Notes: a model not told the origin generated them from the sequence alone. 63,136 nt of DNA from Lachnospiraceae bacterium (GCA_024682835.1 JAIKYU010000072.1:1-63136), one strand, 5' to 3'. Positions 36,160 through 45,534 are shown, counted from the stretch's first letter. A program made the numbers and translations.

Positions 36160-36188
36160 ATATTACCATGAGAATTTTGAAAATGCAA
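36160..36188 (-). promoter_or_regulatory. Promoter of tRNA-Val
   Basis: Minus strand TTGCAT (36183-36188), 17-base spacer, TAATAT (36160-36165), about 24 bases before the tRNA 5' end. It lies between the zinc-ribbon protein gene and the tRNA. Confidence 0.65.
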
Positions 36189-36221
36189 GTGTTTTTTGCT
36201 GCCCGGCGCAGAACAATAACT

Positions 36222-36668
36222 TCAGGACTCCTTATGCTCCTTGTTGCCAATAAACTGCATCCTGTTCTCTTCATCCCGAAGAAGACTATTGACACCCACC
36301 ATGCCGTGGCGTTCCTTTCGCTTCTGCTCCGTCATGCAGGCGGGACAGATGGTTCCGAAATGAGTCGGCTTCCCGCAGATCTGGCAGTAATTGGACATGA
36401 TGACTTCCCTGGGAGACTGCTCGGTGTTGTATTGGATGCGTCCCTCCTCAATCCAGCGTCTGACACGGGTGACGGGAATGCCGAAATGCTCCGCCACCTC
36501 CCAGTCCCGGACGTCATTTTCGCGGATATAATCCCGCACCTGACTGAAAAGCTGCTGGTCCTGACAGGACGGACAAAGCTCCTCCGTGCTGTCGTCCGGC
36601 ATACGCCTTTCACAGATGCGGCACCGTTTTCCCAGGTTTTCTTCAAACAGAGCTACTGTCTTTCTCAT
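36222..36668 (-). CDS. Zinc-ribbon/HTH/zinc-ribbon protein, YvyF-like
   Basis: A 148-residue protein with two CxxC-type zinc ribbons (CRICERRMPDDSTEELCPSC and CQICGKPTHFGTICPAC) on either side of a helix-turn-helix segment (VRDWEVAEHFGIPVTRVRRWIEEGRIQ). The layout matches the YvyF/TIGR03826 group, a flagellar-operon regulator family, although no flagellar gene is nearby and the C-terminus is longer. It probably binds nucleic acid or acts as an adaptor; target unknown. It follows the GT4 gene by 21 bases and is likely co-transcribed. Confidence 0.75.
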   Translation of the reverse strand: MRKTVALFEENLGKRCRICERRMPDDSTEELCPSCQDQQLFSQVRDYIRENDVRDWEVAEHFGIPVTRVRRWIEEGRIQYNTEQSPREVIMSNYCQICGKPTHFGTICPACMTEQKRKERHGMVGVNSLLRDEENRMQFIGNKEHKES

Positions 36669-36689
36669 GGTCGTCCATCCGTCTTCCTG

Positions 36690-38114
36690 TCAGTCGTCGC
36701 CGTACAGGATCTCTTTTGCATAGGTCCATGCATTCAGGCCGATCTTTCCTGCTTCGGAGCCGGCGCGCTTCACGCCGTCCTTAAACTGCTGCATATTGTC
36801 CGCCATTCCCTCGGATAGGGTGGCCGGCACACGGCCGAGGCCGTTTAAGGTGATCCGCAGACGTTCCTCCGCCTGTCGGAGTCTTTCGATACGGCTCTCC
36901 GCCGTCTCGCGGAACGTGCCCATCCGCTGCTGCCATCTGTTGAGATAGGCCCCGGCAGCCTTTTTTTCCAGCACCTCGCCATACAGATCATAGGCGTGCA
37001 TGACGCTCTGCTCCCAGGACACGTAGATCTCATTCATCGCATGCTCTCCGGCATCCCGCATGCGGTTTAAGTCGCCTCCGAGCTCCTCCAGGAGCCGGGC
37101 AAGACTCTCCGCTCTCTCATCGATGAAAAAGCCGTTCCGGCCGTTTGTGATTCCCTCCGCCGCACAGGAATTCCGGATCAGAACACTGGCAAGCCCGCAG
37201 GCCGCCGCTTCTCTGACTACAATGCCGTTGGTATCATAAGTCGAAGGGAACAGGAAGAGATCCGCTCTCGTGTTCCATGCGCGAAGAATCTGTCTGTCAC
37301 GGATGGGTCCCGTGAAAAAAACCTTGTCCGTCAGTCGGTACTCCTCTGACGTCTGCCTGATTTCCTCCTCATCGACCCCTCCGCCGATAAAGACCATCCG
37401 GAAATCCTGGCCGTCGTCGCGCATGATCCGCAGGGCGTCCAGGATCATCGGCAGACCCTTGTAGGTCATCAGCCGTCCGACGTAAAGGAAGAGCGGCACG
37501 CCCTCCGGAAGATCATAGTCCTTGACCGCCTCATGGATCTGCTCCCTGGAAGCACGTCCCTTGGGAAAATCGACACCGTTTTCCACGACGCGGTAATCTC
37601 CCTCATATCCCAGGGACTTGAGGTTTTCTCCTGCGCCGGCGCTGACCGCCCACACCTCGTCGCAGGCGGAGATGTTTTCCACCAGAACCCTCACCGCTTC
37701 CTTCTGAATCAGATGATTCTTTATGGCGTGCGCAATGTCCACATCGAATTTGGTGTGATAGGTGAAGATCACCGGCGCCTTGGTGCGGATTCTTAAGCTC
37801 CTGGCCATGATGGTGGAGACCACCGGACAGTGTGTATGGATGATATCCGGCTCCGCTCCCGCAAGCTGGCCGATCGCGGGGATGTCCAGCGGATTGCCCG
37901 CACGATACCCCTCGATCAGATTGCCGATGGAAAAACTGGAGAAAGGCACCACCTCGTAGGGGTAGCCCGAATAATCCGCGCCGGGATACCTCGGGGTCGC
38001 CACCTGCACGTCGGCAAGCTTCTTTTCCGTCAGAATCGCCGCGTAATTCATCACGGTATTGGCCACACCGTCAATCACGGGCGGAAAGGAATCATTTAAC
38101 AGACAAACTCTCAT
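36690..38114 (-). CDS. Family 4 glycosyltransferase
   Basis: A 474-residue GT-B fold retaining glycosyltransferase. The N-terminal acceptor domain starts MRVCLLNDSFPPVIDGVANTV and contains IIHTHCPVVSTIMAR. The GT4 donor domain has LFLYVGRLMTYKGLPMILDAL and the EX7E region (PSTYDTNGIVVREAAACG). The last 100 residues are helical and amphipathic, suggesting membrane association. Related enzymes make glycolipids or wall polymers; donor and acceptor cannot be assigned. Own promoter at 38166-38194; the zinc-ribbon gene follows. Confidence 0.88.
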   Translation of the reverse strand: MRVCLLNDSFPPVIDGVANTVMNYAAILTEKKLADVQVATPRYPGADYSGYPYEVVPFSSFSIGNLIEGYRAGNPLDIPAIGQLAGAEPDIIHTHCPVVSTIMARSLRIRTKAPVIFTYHTKFDVDIAHAIKNHLIQKEAVRVLVENISACDEVWAVSAGAGENLKSLGYEGDYRVVENGVDFPKGRASREQIHEAVKDYDLPEGVPLFLYVGRLMTYKGLPMILDALRIMRDDGQDFRMVFIGGGVDEEEIRQTSEEYRLTDKVFFTGPIRDRQILRAWNTRADLFLFPSTYDTNGIVVREAAACGLASVLIRNSCAAEGITNGRNGFFIDERAESLARLLEELGGDLNRMRDAGEHAMNEIYVSWEQSVMHAYDLYGEVLEKKAAGAYLNRWQQRMGTFRETAESRIERLRQAEERLRITLNGLGRVPATLSEGMADNMQQFKDGVKRAGSEAGKIGLNAWTYAKEILYGDD

Positions 38115-38145
38115 CCGGTCCTCCGTATTATGTCTTTACCGACTG

Positions 38146-38217
38146 AAATTCGCCGGGTGACTGTAATTATAGTCGCTCCCGGCGAATTTGACAACCACCG
38201 GCCATAAACCGGTTTAT
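38146..38217 (-). promoter_or_regulatory. GT4 promoter embedded in a long inverted repeat, with adjacent palindrome
   Basis: Minus strand TTGTCA (38189-38194), 17-base spacer, TATAAT (38166-38171). The promoter overlaps perfect 12-base arms AAATTCGCCGGG (38146-38157) and CCCGGCGAATTT (38178-38189). Next to the -35 box is a perfect 14-base palindrome, ATAAACCGGTTTAT (38204-38217), of the kind bound by LacI-type repressors. The long arms may also act as a weak terminator for the xylB transcript, whose stop lies just upstream. Confidence 0.6.
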
Positions 38218-38228
38218 GCAACCGTCAC

Positions 38229-39710
38229 TCAGTCTCCTGTGATCTCCGGAAATACCGGTTTCAATGACGGATAGAGGAGCTTGAATTCCTGGTAGCGTTT
38301 CTCATATTTTTCCTTCAGAACCGGATCGGGCTCCACGGTGTCGACCACCTGCACTATGGCCTTTGCTGCCTCCTCGACCGACGCATACTCTCCGCAGGCT
38401 ACTGCAGCGAGCATGGCACCGCCGAGTGAAGGGCCCTCCTCCGTTTTCAGAATATCCAGCGGTATGCCGAAGATGTTGGCGACCATCTTGCGCCAGAGCG
38501 GAGATTTGGCACCACCGCCGACGATCTTTGTGCGCTCGATGACAAGCCCCAGCTTCTTGGCAATTTCAAAGGAATCACGAAGGGCGAAGGTCACCCCCTC
38601 CAGGACAGCCTGTGTCATGTCCGCCCGGGTCGTATCCATCGTCATTCCGGTAAAGGTCGCCCGCGCCAGCGGATCATTGAGCGGGGAACGCTCCCCCATG
38701 AGATAGGGAAGGAAGAAGACATGGTTTTCCCCGAGCCTGTCATCCGTGATGTCCTGTTGCTCCGCCTTGTAGTCCTTTGTGCCGATGATCTCATCCATCC
38801 ACCACTTATTGCAGGAGGCCGCGCTCAGCATGCAGCCCATCAGATGGTACTCGCCGTTGGCATCGCAGAAGGAATGGAGGCCGTTGTTTTCGTCCACGCT
38901 GAAGTTCTTCTGCGAAATAAAGATTGTGCCGGAGGTGCCAAGGGACAGATTGCAGTGTCCGTCGCCGACCGTTCCGGTCGCCACTGCAGCCGCCGCATTG
39001 TCGCCCGCGCCTGCCGCGACCTTGACGGTAGCGGGAACTCCAAGCTCCTCGGCAACCTCCGGTTTCAGCGTGCCGATGCACTCATAGCTCTCAAAGAGCT
39101 TCGGCAGCATATCCGTCGTAATGTGGCACAGGTCGCACATCTCCTGCGACCATTTTCTGTTCTTCACATCGAGCAGAAGCATACCGGAGGCATCGGAGAC
39201 GTCCGTGGCATGCACGCCCGTGAGGCGGTAGGCCAGATAATCCTTCGGCAGCATAATCTTTCTGATCCGCTTGAAATTGTCAGGCTCGTTCTTCTCCACC
39301 CACAGGATCTTCGGTGCGGTAAAGCCGGCAAACGCGATGTTGGCCGTGTAGGAGGATATCTTATCCTGTCCGATCTCTTTGTTCAGATAATCACACTCCG
39401 CCGTGGAACGTCCGTCATTCCACAGAATGGCCGGCCGGATCACCTCATCCTTCTCATCCAGAATGACCAGTCCGTGCATCTGGCCGCCAAAGCTGATACC
39501 CGCCAGCTGTGACTTGTCGATGTCGGCGATCAGGTCCTTAAGCCCCGCCATGCTCTCCTTCCACCAGTCCTCCGGAGCCTGTTCCGACCAGCCCGGATGC
39601 GGAAACGACAACGGATACTCCCTGGAGACGATCTTCGCGATCTCCCCCTTTTGATCCATGAGCAGAAGCTTTACCGATGAGGTGCCGAGATCAATTCCTG
39701 CGTAATACAT
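38229..39710 (-). CDS. xylB: Xylulokinase
   Basis: A 493-residue FGGY-family sugar kinase that phosphorylates D-xylulose to xylulose 5-phosphate. The N-terminal phosphate loop (YYAGIDLGTSSVKLLLMDQ), the xylulokinase-typical SFGGQMHGLVILD and AILWNDGRS, and VKVAAGAGDNAAAAVATGTV are present; the C-terminal VVGGGAKSPLWRKMVANIF matches too. It follows the GH120 beta-xylosidase gene by 27 bases and shares its promoter, so it acts on the xylose released in the cell. Xylose isomerase is not in the window. Confidence 0.95.
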   Translation of the reverse strand: MYYAGIDLGTSSVKLLLMDQKGEIAKIVSREYPLSFPHPGWSEQAPEDWWKESMAGLKDLIADIDKSQLAGISFGGQMHGLVILDEKDEVIRPAILWNDGRSTAECDYLNKEIGQDKISSYTANIAFAGFTAPKILWVEKNEPDNFKRIRKIMLPKDYLAYRLTGVHATDVSDASGMLLLDVKNRKWSQEMCDLCHITTDMLPKLFESYECIGTLKPEVAEELGVPATVKVAAGAGDNAAAAVATGTVGDGHCNLSLGTSGTIFISQKNFSVDENNGLHSFCDANGEYHLMGCMLSAASCNKWWMDEIIGTKDYKAEQQDITDDRLGENHVFFLPYLMGERSPLNDPLARATFTGMTMDTTRADMTQAVLEGVTFALRDSFEIAKKLGLVIERTKIVGGGAKSPLWRKMVANIFGIPLDILKTEEGPSLGGAMLAAVACGEYASVEEAAKAIVQVVDTVEPDPVLKEKYEKRYQEFKLLYPSLKPVFPEITGD

Positions 39711-39737
39711 ACTCCTCCTTCTCCTTTCCCTGAAAAA

Positions 39738-41759
39738 TCAGTACAACACACATCCTGCGGCCTTTTTATCGGCAAAAGGCCCGGGAAGAATCATTTTCCT
39801 CTTATTGCCGAAATAATCGGTATCCCATGTGATCGGGGTGCCGTCCGGATTCTCGTAGCGCTCCTCCGGTTCAAAAGCCATCCCGAGCGTGCCGGTGTCA
39901 ATCAGATTCGCGGCTGCGTCCTTGCCGAGGATGTCATAAAGATTCGTCCGGATCACATATTTTCCCTTCTTCTCCTCCACGGAAAAGGCGACCTTCCCCT
40001 TCAGCCTCGTGTACTCCTGCTCGATCTTGCAGGGCTTTGCCCCATTGACGTAGACATTGCCGCCCGTCCAGACCGGAAGCGGAATATAATAGCGGTCGCT
40101 GGGACCCGCGCCCATACCGCAGTAGCCGTCAAATTCCTTTTCCCACTCCTCGAAGGTCTGATAGTCGTCGTAGGGATGCGTTCCGACCGTCGCGTTGCCG
40201 TCATCCCAGTCGTTTTTCTCCATCTCCTTTTCCACCTTTTTCAGGAAGGGGCGAACCGGCTGCTGAATGAAAATGTTGTTGTAGAAGCGCATATCGCCGT
40301 GCAGAATGGTCATGAAGCCCGCGATCTCCGTGCGGTGCGGGACGTGGTAGGGTGTGTATCTGGGGGATTTTTTCGTCTTTGCACCGTTGTCAACGCCGGT
40401 GCCGACCGCAGCGAAGGCGCCGCCGATCAGATTGTGCACCAGCGCCACGCCCTGCGTGCAGAGCTTCAGCGACCGGTCGGACAAAAGGATATTATTATCC
40501 ACCAGCGTCGGGCCGTGGGACACCTCAATGAAGATGTCCTCTCCCCGTGCGCCCATCGCCTCATCGCACATCAGATGATCGAAAGGAAGCGTGTTGTCAT
40601 GGAAGAAATTCTGCGTCACCCGCGTGCCCTGCGCCTGCCAGTCAAGCCACATTCCGCGCGTGCAGTGATGGATGTGATTCCGCCTGTAGATGCAGTCGAT
40701 GGCCGCGTGCATTTTGATGCCGCCGATCTCCGCTCCGGCAAGATTCTGCTTGTTGTTGATATGATGAATATGGTTGTCCTCGATGACCGAGAACACGCCG
40801 CCCAGATGACCGACAATACCGGTCTGTCCACAGTCATGGATCTCACACCGGCGGATGATATGAGAACCGATCCGCTCCTTTGTCCAGCCCTCCTGCTGCG
40901 CCTGACAGATGCAGTCCCGCTCGGTCTGTGTGCCGTCCTTGTATTTTTCTTTCAGCCATTTGTTGTCATTGTTCGGCTGCAGATATTTGCCGAGAGAAAT
41001 CCCGCTGCACTTGGAATTGCTGATCTCGCAGTCCTCGATGATCCAGCCCTTTGACCAGTGCGGGCCGACCATGCCTTCCTGATAGGCGGTGGGTGGTGCC
41101 CACTGCGTTGCGGCCTTGTCGATCTTAAATCCCGAGAGCGTGATGTATCCCCTGCCCTCCGCCATCGGGTAGAAGCAGTGCCTGCGGACATTGATCTCCA
41201 CGTTTTCCCTGTTGGGATCATATTCATGGAAATTGGCATAGATCACCGTTTCATCCTTCTGTCCGTCCTGCTCAGCGTACCAGGTGTAGACGGAAAAATC
41301 CGGATCCCATGAGGTCTTGCTCTTCACGGGCTTCTTGACCTCCTGCAGGCTCGTCACCTCGTAGAGGGATTTGTCATTGAGATAGACCTCGCCTGTATGC
41401 GCGATCATCGAGGCGATGAACCAGTCACCGCGCACAAGCGTCCGAAAAGGATTGTCATCTCCAAAGAGCGCATTGGACACCCGCGCTTGCCAGACCGTCG
41501 TTCCCTTTATCTGCTCCCAGTTTTTCACGGGCTCCGCACCGGTAATTACCGCAGCCCCCTTCTTCTGTGAGCGGTAAACAATGCGTTTCTCCTGCGTGCC
41601 GCCGCAGACCGGGTTCACATGTTCTCTGTAGATCCCGGGTCTGACAATCACCTCATCTCCCGGTTCAGCGACGATCGCCGCTTCCTGGATCGTGCGGAAC
41701 GGCATGGCTTCACTCCCGTCGCCGCTTGTTCTGGCTTTCCCGTCTACATAGTACTCCAT
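39738..41759 (-). CDS. GH120 beta-xylosidase
   Basis: About 673 residues, a right-handed parallel beta-helix hydrolase of family GH120, which removes xylose from xylooligosaccharides. Long stretches agree with the Thermoanaerobacterium XylC type: WAPPTA, GPHWSKGWIIED, IGSHIIR, CGQTGIVGHLGGVFS, MWLDWQAQGTRV and IEVSHGP. The Asp in WLDW (373) and the Glu in IEVSHGP (412) correspond to the proposed catalytic pair. From memory of that enzyme, an insertion of about 16 residues (about 389-407) lies between them. No signal peptide, hence cytoplasmic. The start is the ATG 7 bases after AAAGGAGG; an earlier in-frame start would place that site inside the gene. Promoter at 41817-41845; xylB follows. 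Confidence 0.92.
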   Translation of the reverse strand: MEYYVDGKARTSGDGSEAMPFRTIQEAAIVAEPGDEVIVRPGIYREHVNPVCGGTQEKRIVYRSQKKGAAVITGAEPVKNWEQIKGTTVWQARVSNALFGDDNPFRTLVRGDWFIASMIAHTGEVYLNDKSLYEVTSLQEVKKPVKSKTSWDPDFSVYTWYAEQDGQKDETVIYANFHEYDPNRENVEINVRRHCFYPMAEGRGYITLSGFKIDKAATQWAPPTAYQEGMVGPHWSKGWIIEDCEISNSKCSGISLGKYLQPNNDNKWLKEKYKDGTQTERDCICQAQQEGWTKERIGSHIIRRCEIHDCGQTGIVGHLGGVFSVIEDNHIHHINNKQNLAGAEIGGIKMHAAIDCIYRRNHIHHCTRGMWLDWQAQGTRVTQNFFHDNTLPFDHLMCDEAMGARGEDIFIEVSHGPTLVDNNILLSDRSLKLCTQGVALVHNLIGGAFAAVGTGVDNGAKTKKSPRYTPYHVPHRTEIAGFMTILHGDMRFYNNIFIQQPVRPFLKKVEKEMEKNDWDDGNATVGTHPYDDYQTFEEWEKEFDGYCGMGAGPSDRYYIPLPVWTGGNVYVNGAKPCKIEQEYTRLKGKVAFSVEEKKGKYVIRTNLYDILGKDAAANLIDTGTLGMAFEPEERYENPDGTPITWDTDYFGNKRKMILPGPFADKKAAGCVLY

Positions 41760-41816
41760 CTGCATCCCTCCTTTGTCATCCTCGCATGCGGTTCCCAAAA
41801 GGGCATCCCGCCATCC

Positions 41817-41845
41817 ATTATAGGTGATTTTGTCTGCCTCATCAA
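41817..41845 (-). promoter_or_regulatory. Promoter of the GH120-xylB operon
   Basis: Minus strand TTGATG (41840-41845), 17-base spacer, TATAAT (41817-41822). It lies in the 128-base gap after the esterase gene, so GH120 and xylB can be made apart from the importer genes. Confidence 0.7.
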
Positions 41846-41887
41846 TCCCCCGTCCTATAGGCAGCCAGTGTACTGTTCAGCGCCGAG

Positions 41888-43648
41888 CTACGCATTTGCT
41901 GCGTGACTACGCCCAAGCTGATTCAGGAGTGAGGCAAGCCTCTTTCCGATCTCCTCTTTTTCATGGGGATGCAGATCGTTGTCGCATCCGAGTCCCATGG
42001 TGGTGATCATCCCGCTTAAGGGCTCCGAAAGACAGGCGCTCTGATCCTGCCTGATCTCTTCCCAACGCTTTTCGCCTTCCCCGTTCAGATCGATGCGGAA
42101 ATTCGGCAGCTGCACGTAGAGGAAGGGAATCGTCTCCGCATCGTCTCCTTCGCGGAGCGTCTCCTGCTCGCTCTCCTCATGCCATTTTTTGCGCCAGCCC
42201 CGCATCAGCCTTCTCTGCAGATCCTCGTAATTCCATGGGTGATCGGCATTGGATTCCCCCTGATACCAGATGATTCCGAGGATCGTATAGCGGTGACAGG
42301 GAGCCGCCATCGCGTTGTAAAGACCGGTCGCATGCCAGCTGATGAAATCCGTCGGCGGAACAGGCGTATCCATCCTCGCGATCTTTTTAAACTGCCATGC
42401 GCCGGAAAGATCCAGTTCCCAAAGGACACCCTGTCCGTCAGCATCCTCCGCACCGCATGCATCCCCCGGTTCTTTTATCTCAAAGCCACCGGTATCCCGG
42501 CAGACCCTGGCGTCCGCCTTTTCGCAGATCAACGCATACTTCTTTCCGGGCGTCAGCCGTCCCTTCCCATTCTCCACGACCAGCCTTATTTCCATCTCAT
42601 TCTCGCCCGGATGAAGGATTTCTTTCGGTACCTCATATTTCCGCGGTGGATACTGATACCCGGTCTCACCGACCTTTACGCCGTTCACATATGTCACATC
42701 CCGGTCGACCATCGTGCCGAGAAACAGCCGGACGCGGCAGTCCCCCATCTCCGCGATCATCTGTTCTGTCAGCGTAATGGTTTTCTTTAACGATATTTCG
42801 CCAATATATTCATTTAATTCCGATATATTAGAGAACAGGCACGGGATGGAAATCTCGCCCGCCGATCCTGCTCCCTTCGCGTTTCCGTGCCTTTTCGCGA
42901 GCTCTGCGTTCCACTCTTCGTCATTCTGCGCGTTTTTTTCGATCTGAGACATGCGAAATATATCATCGGCGTAGCGATCCGCATCGGCAATCAGGAGGGG
43001 ATACCCCTCCGGTGCCTCTTCGGAGGGCGACGACAGCATTTCTCTGCTCATCCAGCACGAAATCAGGGATCCGCCGAGACTGGCATGCAGAAAACCCACC
43101 GGTATTCCCGTATCGTGAAACCGGTTTTTTGCGAAAAAATATCCTGTGGCGGAAAAACTGAGAATTGTTTCGCTTGCGACAGCCTTCCACTCCCCTGTGA
43201 GAGGATCGTCCAGCGGTCCGTGATAATCCGTCTGCTCCGCGATTTTAAACGCCCGGATATACGGATTATTTGCCGTAGCGACTTCAACGGGATAGCGGTC
43301 CTTTACCCGCTCCATCATCAGATCCATGTTGGACTGTCCGCTGACAAACCAGACCTCACCGATCAGCACATCATGAATCTCGATCCGCTCACCGCCATCG
43401 TCTGTGATGATCAGTCTGCAGCCGTCCTTCGAAGGCTTCATGGCAGGCAGAAAAACCGACCAGGCGCCCTCCGAAGAAGCGCGTGTCTCATTTTTCACCT
43501 CTTCTCCGCGGGCAGCTTCAGACTCCTTTGAGAGCAGCACGCAGACGGATCTGCCGGGGGCCGTCCTTCCCCAGATGTGTACCGGTTTTCCATGCTGCAA
43601 AACGCAATGATCAGAAATCAGTCTCGAAACAACCAGTTTTTCTCCCAC
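41888..43648 (-). CDS. SGNH-type carbohydrate acetylesterase (sialate O-acetylesterase-like)
   Basis: A 586-residue esterase of the family annotated as sialate O-acetylesterase/DUF303. An N-terminal beta domain (about 1-100) is followed by the SGNH hydrolase domain with the nucleophile motif SGQSNMDL (near residue 107), GSLISCW and the C-terminal Asp-His box DNDLHPHEKEE. An inserted jelly-roll domain (about 270-390) interrupts the catalytic domain, as in family members. No signal peptide. Beside xylan genes, the likely substrate is acetyl groups on imported xylooligosaccharides (inference). The start is GTG, 10 bases after AGGAGG; a nearer ATG is out of frame. Confidence 0.85.
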   Translation of the reverse strand: MGEKLVVSRLISDHCVLQHGKPVHIWGRTAPGRSVCVLLSKESEAARGEEVKNETRASSEGAWSVFLPAMKPSKDGCRLIITDDGGERIEIHDVLIGEVWFVSGQSNMDLMMERVKDRYPVEVATANNPYIRAFKIAEQTDYHGPLDDPLTGEWKAVASETILSFSATGYFFAKNRFHDTGIPVGFLHASLGGSLISCWMSREMLSSPSEEAPEGYPLLIADADRYADDIFRMSQIEKNAQNDEEWNAELAKRHGNAKGAGSAGEISIPCLFSNISELNEYIGEISLKKTITLTEQMIAEMGDCRVRLFLGTMVDRDVTYVNGVKVGETGYQYPPRKYEVPKEILHPGENEMEIRLVVENGKGRLTPGKKYALICEKADARVCRDTGGFEIKEPGDACGAEDADGQGVLWELDLSGAWQFKKIARMDTPVPPTDFISWHATGLYNAMAAPCHRYTILGIIWYQGESNADHPWNYEDLQRRLMRGWRKKWHEESEQETLREGDDAETIPFLYVQLPNFRIDLNGEGEKRWEEIRQDQSACLSEPLSGMITTMGLGCDNDLHPHEKEEIGKRLASLLNQLGRSHAANA

Positions 43649-43679
43649 AGAACATTTTCCTCCTGTCTGAGCGGGTTAA

Positions 43680-43710
43680 GAGAAGCCGGACAGAAACTGC
43701 CCGGCTTCTC
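43680..43710 (-). terminator. Hairpin after the binding-protein gene
   Basis: GAGAAGCCGG (43680-43689) pairs with CCGGCTTCTC (43701-43710). On the minus strand it lies between the binding-protein stop and the esterase start and is followed by only a short T stretch. It is probably a partial terminator that allows read-through to the esterase. Confidence 0.6.
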
Positions 43711-43742
43711 ATCAATTACACATCACTTCCGGTTCGGTTTCA

Positions 43743-45500
43743 TTACGGAAGCATCGTCGCATCGCCGAAGTACTCAGCCCACTTCGCCGCGCGCTCGTCC
43801 ATAATGGCCTGGCCGCCGGAGGACAGGTAGTCCGCGATCGCCGCATCCCAGACCTTGTCGAAATCAGCCGCGGATGCTTCCACAGCCTGATCATAGGCCT
43901 GATCTCTCTTGGCAGAGAGGGTGTCACCGACACCGGCTTCCGCCTCGATCGAGCCTACGTTGACATTCTTGGGTGTCAGACCATCCGTCATTGCAATCTT
44001 GCTGGCCTTATCCACAAGCTCCGGATCAATACCGGAATAGCCATAGGAAAGGGACAGAGCTGCCAGATTTGCATCGCCATAGTAAGCGCCGTTGCAGGTG
44101 ATCGTCATGTCGATGTTCTTGCCGGAGTTCTGGATCGCTTCGCCCTCAGCAGCTTTGATCTGGATGGCGCCGCTGTCAAGCACGTCATGGGTCACACCCT
44201 CGTCACCGATCTGCAGATATTTGATGACGTCGGGCTGGCTGATGAAGTCAAGATACAGCAGGGAAGCCAGAGGCTCCTGGTTTGTGATGGGGAAGAAGCT
44301 CTTGCGGTCGCCGGCGGTGCTGTACAGCCACTTCGCATGCTTGCCGTCGGAATTCGTGAACGGATCGATCGCGACGAATTTGGCTTCGGGACCGACGTTG
44401 CGCGCCAGGTTCGCATTGTAGCTGTCATCGCCGTTACGGAAAGGCATATCCCAGTTGTGCTGGAAGGCGCCGACATAACCGGCTTTGATCATATCATCCT
44501 CTTCCGTGTCGTCGGGAGCAAGCGAGAAGTTCTTGCGCATGAGGCCATCGTTGTACCACTTGTTGAGAAGCCTTACCGCCTCCTTGGTCTGAGGCTCGGT
44601 CACCATACGATCATCAAATCCGTTGATGTAGTAATCCTTGTCGGAGATCGCGGGATCCATGAAGGACGTGATGATGTTGGAAGCTCTCCAGCCTACATCC
44701 TTGCTGATGGAGAACGGAACCATCTTCTTCGCATCAGCGCCAAGCAGGGTATCCGCATTGTCTCTGAACGCGACGAGCATGTCCTCAAATTCCTGTGTGG
44801 TGGTCGGAGCCTGCAGGCCCAGCTTGTCCAGCCAGTCCTGACGGACGAAGGTCACGATTCTCTGCTGCTCGAATCTTCTGCCCTCGACTGCCCATACCGT
44901 GCCGGTCTTGGGATCCTTGTCCCAGTAGATGTTCTCGTCGCCAAGCCATGCCCAAAGGTTGGGAAGCTCGCTCTTATACTGGTCAAGCAGGGGGGCGAGA
45001 TCAATGACACCGCCCATATCGGCATAGGTCAGAATCGTCGGATAGCTGTAGGTCACGCAGATGTCAGGTGCCTGACCGGATGCCAGCAGGTTGTTGATGT
45101 CGTCAACCTCGGTCCAACGGGGAACCTTCTTGAAGGTGACCTCCACGTTGTGCTGCTCCAGCATGCCCTTCTTGATGAACTCGGTGTACATGTTGTTCTC
45201 GGGGTCGGAACCGCCGTCATTGCCGCGGTCATAAACCTCGACCGTGATCTTGCGGGTCTCGGCAAACTTGCCGTCCGTAAGCTCACCAGTTGCTTCCGCT
45301 GCAGGCTCCTCAGCGGCCGCAGGCTCCTCAGCCTTGGGCTCCTCAGCCTTGGGCTCTGCCGCAGGAGTCTCCGCTGCAGGCGTCTCCGCTGCAGGCGTCT
45401 CTGCTGCGGGAGCTGTGGTTGTGCTGCCAGAGCCGCCGCAAGCCGCCAAAGAGATGACCATGCTTCCGGCAAGCAGCATTGACAGAATCCTTTTCTTCAT
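43743..45500 (-). CDS. Oligosaccharide-binding lipoprotein of the LplA/YtcQ type
   Basis: A 585-residue family 1 solute-binding protein. The lipoprotein signal ends LAACGG (Cys21). It is followed by a low-complexity linker of about 45 residues built of PAAE- and EPKAE-type repeats that lifts the domain off the membrane through the wall. The mature domain is long (about 490 residues), as in LplA/YtcQ proteins that bind large or branched oligosaccharides. Partners are the two permeases upstream. In Paenibacillus, homologous LplA-YtcP-type genes lie with alpha-glucuronidase in an aldouronate cluster, so methylglucurono-xylooligosaccharides are the likely ligand (inference). The ATPase is probably a shared MsmX-type protein elsewhere. 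Confidence 0.88.
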   Translation of the reverse strand: MKKRILSMLLAGSMVISLAACGGSGSTTTAPAAETPAAETPAAETPAAEPKAEEPKAEEPAAAEEPAAEATGELTDGKFAETRKITVEVYDRGNDGGSDPENNMYTEFIKKGMLEQHNVEVTFKKVPRWTEVDDINNLLASGQAPDICVTYSYPTILTYADMGGVIDLAPLLDQYKSELPNLWAWLGDENIYWDKDPKTGTVWAVEGRRFEQQRIVTFVRQDWLDKLGLQAPTTTQEFEDMLVAFRDNADTLLGADAKKMVPFSISKDVGWRASNIITSFMDPAISDKDYYINGFDDRMVTEPQTKEAVRLLNKWYNDGLMRKNFSLAPDDTEEDDMIKAGYVGAFQHNWDMPFRNGDDSYNANLARNVGPEAKFVAIDPFTNSDGKHAKWLYSTAGDRKSFFPITNQEPLASLLYLDFISQPDVIKYLQIGDEGVTHDVLDSGAIQIKAAEGEAIQNSGKNIDMTITCNGAYYGDANLAALSLSYGYSGIDPELVDKASKIAMTDGLTPKNVNVGSIEAEAGVGDTLSAKRDQAYDQAVEASAADFDKVWDAAIADYLSSGGQAIMDERAAKWAEYFGDATMLP

Positions 45501-45534
45501 GTTTTTTCCCTCCTTTTGATGAGTTTGTTATATC

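Noticed and set aside
45063..45071. Another GATGTCAGG, inside the binding-protein gene
   Set aside because: It is within a coding region and has no promoter-like box before it; probably chance.
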